From CAIXOZ01 sp046091285 (GTDB lineage Bacteria; Cyanobacteriota; Cyanobacteriia; PCC-6307; Cyanobiaceae), in the NCBI GenBank assembly GCA_046091285.1, contig JBJTBH010000135.1:1-17901 (forward strand): a stretch of DNA of 17,901 bases. The letters are read 5' to 3'. Position numbers and translations under genes: made by a program. Within the stretch, counting starts at the first letter, position 1. Each line of letters starts with the position of its first letter. The notes under the pieces were generated by a model that made no database searches, was not told the DNA's origin, and was given only the letters and a program-made list of their open reading frames with translations. Below are positions 15,158 to 17,901 of the stretch, one piece after another.

Positions 15158-16395
15158 GATGACGGGCTCGGCGCCTCTTCCCCGGCGAGGGCCTCCAATC
15201 CGCGGGACAGGCGATCGATCGCCGTCATGAAGGCTTCACCCTGGAGCATTCCGTAGCTCAGGCGCAGGCAGCAGCCCTCCAGACCGAAGCCGCTGCCACT
15301 GACGACAGCGACCCCGTGCTCCCGCACCAGCCGCTCCATCACCTGGTCGGCGCTCAGGTCACTGTCGAGTTGGAGCAGTGCATAGAAGGCGCCATCCGCA
15401 GGTGCCAGAAACCGCCAGGGGCGGTTGGGGCGATCGAGGCGATCGAGCAGCTGCTGCCGCCGCTCCCTCAGGGCCGTCATCGGTGCCTCCATCCACTGCC
15501 AGTCGCTGCTCAGGGCCACGGCCGCCGCCCGCTGGCTCAGCCTTGGCGGACAGATCAGGGAGGTGTCCTGCACCTTGGCCAGATCCGGCGCCAGGCTGGC
15601 CGGGGCCACCATCCACCCCACCCGCCAGCCCGCCATCCCATGGCTTTTGGAGAGGGACTGCAGCGTGACGGTGTGGCCGGCGGCCCCGGGGGCTGAGCCA
15701 GGGCTCCAGGGCTCCTGTCCCCCGTGATGAAAGGCGGCGTAGGCCTCGTCGTGAATGTGCAGGAGCTGGTGGCGTTTGCAGAGCGCGTTGATGGCCAGCA
15801 GGCGCTCACGGCTGAGCACCGCCCCGCTTGGATTGTTGGGGGAGATCGTCACCAAGGCGCGCGTGCGCGGATGGATCGCCGCTGCCAGGACCTCAGGATC
15901 GACCAGCACGCCTGCCTGCACCGGTCGTGGGATCCCTCCCGCCAGCTGGATCGCCATGGCATGGTTGAAGTAATAAGGCACCGGCAGCAGCACTTCATCG
16001 CCGGGATCGCAGATCACCTGCATCAGGGCCTGGAACGCCATGTTGCTGCCGGCGGTCACGACCAGTGAGCTGCCGGCGCTGTTGATGCCATGGCGCTCCC
16101 GCAGGTGCCCGCTGATCGCCGAGAGCAGCGGCGGATCGCCATTCACCGGTCCGTAGCGGTCGAGGTCAGCGGACGGGTGGCCCTGTTGGCCCGGTGGCTC
16201 TGATCGGCTGCCGGCTTCGGCTTCGGCGGCCACGGCCGAGAGAGCGGCGCGGACCTCGACCGGTGGCCCCCAGCTCACCATGCCCTGCCCGAGGTTGAGG
16301 CAGCCCGGGGTCTCCTGGATCAGCCGTCCCAGGGTCGGGATCACGGGCGTCTGAACGGCAGCCAGTCGCCGCGCCGGAGGGAACACGGTCGTCAC
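15154..16395 (-). CDS. PLP-dependent class I/II aminotransferase
   Basis: A fold-type I aminotransferase of 413 residues. The cofactor lysine is Lys250 in SLSKSHGMAGWRVG, with Arg258 as a phosphate contact. Also visible are SPNNPSG (185-191), HDEAYAAF (215-222) binding the pyridine nitrogen through Asp216, PYYFNH (140-145) and the C-terminal SYGM region with its substrate Arg. The N-terminus (VQTPVIPTLGRLI...LNLGQGMVSWGPP) is that of aspartate/aromatic-type aminotransferases and C-S lyases; the substrate is unknown. An insert of about 18 residues (60-78, rich in Ser, Gly and Pro) precedes YGPVNG. The start is GTG 16395, overlapping the previous gene's stop (GTGA 16392-16395). It is coupled at both ends, which makes it part of one translational unit with ppk2. 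Confidence 0.9.
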   Translation of the reverse strand: MTTVFPPARRLAAVQTPVIPTLGRLIQETPGCLNLGQGMVSWGPPVEVRAALSAVAAEAEAGSRSEPPGQQGHPSADLDRYGPVNGDPPLLSAISGHLRERHGINSAGSSLVVTAGSNMAFQALMQVICDPGDEVLLPVPYYFNHAMAIQLAGGIPRPVQAGVLVDPEVLAAAIHPRTRALVTISPNNPSGAVLSRERLLAINALCKRHQLLHIHDEAYAAFHHGGQEPWSPGSAPGAAGHTVTLQSLSKSHGMAGWRVGWMVAPASLAPDLAKVQDTSLICPPRLSQRAAAVALSSDWQWMEAPMTALRERRQQLLDRLDRPNRPWRFLAPADGAFYALLQLDSDLSADQVMERLVREHGVAVVSGSGFGLEGCCLRLSYGMLQGEAFMTAIDRLSRGLEALAGEEAPSPSS

Positions 16396-16805
16396 CCGTT
16401 GCCAGGAGTCCCCGGCCGGGGTGGAGCCGTCGGTGCCGGGACCGGCGTCACCGCCGGGGGGAGCGGAGGCAGGATGGTCGGCTCCGCCCGTCTGAGCTGG
16501 TCGATGGCGGTCTGCAGGCGCTGCTGCTGGCCGATCAGCCGTTGCACCTCGCCCCGCAGGCTTTCCAGCGCCTGCAGACGATTGACGCTGGAGTGCAGCT
16601 GCTCTTCCAGGGCGCTGGTGCGCTCCAGGGCTCTGGCATTTTCCAGGGCTTCAACACGGCTCCCCAGTTTGCGGATCTGCTCGTTCTGTTCCCGCAGCTG
16701 CTGCACGAGCACCAGAAACAGCACGGCCAGCATGGCGGTCAGCCCGGTGCCGAGCCAACCCAGCCAGGTGGGGGGCTGGCTGGTCCTGAGAGCGGCGCGG
16801 GTCAT
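16392..16805 (-). CDS. Membrane-anchored coiled-coil protein with proline-rich tail
   Basis: A 137-residue protein of unknown function. One membrane segment (about 15-35, WLGWLGTGLTAMLAVLFLVL) is followed by a long heptad-like helix rich in Gln, Glu, Leu and Arg (36-107), a probable coiled coil, and then a Pro-rich tail (111-137). Such proteins often form oligomeric membrane scaffolds, but no specific role can be given. The ATG at 16805 is clear. No TAnnnT box lies at the expected distance upstream, so it is probably transcribed with the 61-aa gene 51 bp away. Its stop overlaps the aminotransferase GTG. Confidence 0.8.
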   Translation of the reverse strand: MTRAALRTSQPPTWLGWLGTGLTAMLAVLFLVLVQQLREQNEQIRKLGSRVEALENARALERTSALEEQLHSSVNRLQALESLRGEVQRLIGQQQRLQTAIDQLRRAEPTILPPLPPAVTPVPAPTAPPRPGTPGNG

Positions 16806-16856
16806 GGGCGATGGGCCGGAGCAGTGTTCTGATCCTGACGCGCTGGGGGGCTGTCG

Positions 16857-17042
16857 TCACCCGGCGAGCGGAAGCCGACAGCCGATCTGAATCAGGCCCT
16901 CATCCAGCAGACGCCCGATCCGCAGGGCGGTGGCTTCCTCCTGGCGTGAGAAGCGATCTTGCATGGCCGTGAGCCAGTTGATCTCCTCGGGGGTGATCAC
17001 ACCGGTGCTGAGGCTTCCCAGGAACACTTTGCCGATGCTCAT
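16857..17042 (-). CDS. Small conserved picocyanobacterial protein
   Basis: A 61-residue protein starting MSIGKVFLGSL. From memory it resembles a short conserved hypothetical protein of picocyanobacteria; no function is known to me. It is mostly helical, with a TPEEINWLTAMQDRF segment, an EEATALRIGRLLDEG segment and one Cys (55). No signal peptide or membrane segment is present. The ATG at 17042 lies 24 bp after a TAGCGT box, so it is probably the first gene of the transcript that continues into the coiled-coil, aminotransferase, exported and ppk2 genes. Confidence 0.78.
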   Translation of the reverse strand: MSIGKVFLGSLSTGVITPEEINWLTAMQDRFSRQEEATALRIGRLLDEGLIQIGCRLPLAG

Positions 17043-17066
17043 TGGTGTTCAGGCGGCTACAGACAG

Positions 17067-17072
17067 ACGCTA
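17067..17072 (-). promoter_or_regulatory. Putative -10 element of the 61-aa gene and ppk2 block (TAGCGT)
   Basis: Read on the minus strand this is TAGCGT, ending 24 bp before the ATG at 17042. It lies in the 92-bp gap after the PGM1-like gene and is the only -10-like box found for the downstream five-gene block. Confidence 0.4.
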
Positions 17073-17134
17073 TCGAGGCGGCCGAGGCTGTCCTGATGGT
17101 GTTACGCGGCGTCATGGGATCAGGCCCCGAGGTC

Positions 17135-17901
17135 TCACCATCCCTGCAGTCGCTCCGCCAGGGAATGGAGCTGGGCGGCGGTGCCGGCGTAGACAGCGGC
17201 TGCATCCTCCTCACTGCCGCCGATGCAGGTCATGCCGACCTTGCCGAATTCCGAGAGGCAGCCCAGCAGATGAAACACCGTGCCCCGCATCACGGTCGGG
17301 TCGAAGTGCAGTCCCGCTTCCGCGACGATGTCGATCAGATCGGTCGGCAGCAGGCCGCGCAGGCGGTCGTCCTCGAAGTTGTCGGTGGCTACGTAGTGGA
17401 GCGGCTGACCGATCGGGCTGCGGAACAGTCCGCAGGACCGGTCCAGCCGGCCACCGCTGATCGCGCGCAGCACCAGATAGGGATGGGTGGTTCCCCCCTG
17501 GCGCAGGTTGATTTCAAGAGCCTGCAGAGTCCACTGATCACCGAAGCGCCGGGCCAGTACATCGACGCCATAGCGTTCCAGGCAGCCCTGGGCGGCCAGG
17601 GCCTCACCCACCGTCTGACCGATGGCCTGCAGCGCGGCTCGGTAGGGCTCCGCTGCCGGGAAACGACAGCCTTTGTAGGTCTGCCCTGTCGGTCCACCGA
17701 GGATCTGTTCATGGGTGGAGAGCACCTCCACCGTCCCTCCCGGATGAATGGTGCCCTGAACACTCGGTGACGTGCAGGCGTCGCCGCCTTCCAGCCAGGC
17801 CTCCACCAGAGCCCCCTGGCGGCTGAGCTGGTCGCGCCAGTTCAGGGCCGGCATCGCCAGGTGTTCCAGGACCTGACGTAACCGCTGCCGACGTTCAGGG
17901 C
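17135..17901 (-). CDS. PGM1-related ATP-grasp peptide-ligase-like protein (5' end outside window)
   Basis: The C-terminal part of an ATP-grasp protein of the kind annotated as peptide ligase PGM1-related, after the pheganomycin ligase. The frame continues through the right edge (bases 17855-17901 read PERRQRLRQVLEHLA), so the start is not seen and the ATG at 17854 is internal. Visible landmarks are SPSVQGTIHPGG, STHEQILGGPTGQTYKGCRFP and the metal-binding ALEINLRQGGTTHP, followed by TDNFEDDRLRGLLP, GTVFHLLGCLSEFGKVGMTCIG and a short C-terminal helix. The family is expected to join an amine to a carboxylate using ATP; the substrates here are unknown. No partner biosynthetic genes are within the window, but the upstream side is cut off. 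A -10-like box for the next gene lies 63 bp beyond its stop. Confidence 0.82.
   Translation of the reverse strand, partial: PERRQRLRQVLEHLAMPALNWRDQLSRQGALVEAWLEGGDACTSPSVQGTIHPGGTVEVLSTHEQILGGPTGQTYKGCRFPAAEPYRAALQAIGQTVGEALAAQGCLERYGVDVLARRFGDQWTLQALEINLRQGGTTHPYLVLRAISGGRLDRSCGLFRSPIGQPLHYVATDNFEDDRLRGLLPTDLIDIVAEAGLHFDPTVMRGTVFHLLGCLSEFGKVGMTCIGGSEEDAAAVYAGTAAQLHSLAERLQGW

Noticed and set aside
1..17901. CRISPR arrays, tRNA/rRNA, prophage or transposon
   Set aside because: No regularly spaced repeats, tRNA T-arm sequences, terminal inverted repeats, integrase or transposase motifs were seen on either strand.

Overview
The window looks like chromosomal DNA of a high-GC picocyanobacterium (Synechococcus/Cyanobium type). 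The reasons are a cyanobacterial-type GyrA, a plant-type (CrtL family) lycopene cyclase, a LabA-like NYN protein, a DUF39 homocysteine-biosynthesis-type protein, an ArsS radical SAM protein and a 61-residue protein starting MSIGK, of a kind I recall from picocyanobacteria. I see no insertion sequence, prophage, CRISPR array, tRNA or rRNA. It reads as ordinary, densely packed core genome with a few accessory genes.

Layout. Bases 1-91 hold no gene I can support. A DUF39 protein (minus) and gyrA (plus) diverge from a very short shared region around 1247-1320. gyrA is followed by a 383-bp stretch (3967-4349) with only a doubtful small ORF, then a secreted parallel beta-helix protein (minus). That gene diverges from crtL across about 150 bp. 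crtL converges on arsS with only 8 bp between the stop codons. arsS is translationally coupled (ATGA) to an upstream GH57 alpha-glucan branching enzyme. The GH57 gene diverges from a LabA-like NYN gene, followed by leuA and, 8 bp later, an orphan MalG-type ABC sugar permease. The permease converges on, and overlaps by 43 bp, the ppk2 gene.

ppk2 is the last gene of a tightly packed minus-strand block. In transcription order this is a 61-aa conserved protein, a membrane-anchored coiled-coil protein, a PLP aminotransferase, an exported protein of unknown function and PPK2. The last four are linked by three successive 4-bp stop/start overlaps (GTGA, GTGA, ATGA). A PGM1-like ATP-grasp protein, running off the right edge, lies upstream on the same strand.

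Regulation. A TAnnnT -10-like hexamer lies 20-24 bp ahead of six starts (gyrA, beta-helix, crtL, GH57, NYN and the 61-aa gene), and 36 bp ahead of leuA. This implies short leaders and helped choose two non-ATG starts. The most unusual items are the coupled PPK2/aminotransferase block, the GH57-arsS coupling, the secreted beta-helix protein with three cysteine pairs, and inverted repeats sitting on promoters or on paired stop codons. I found no wholly new multi-gene defence or mobile system.
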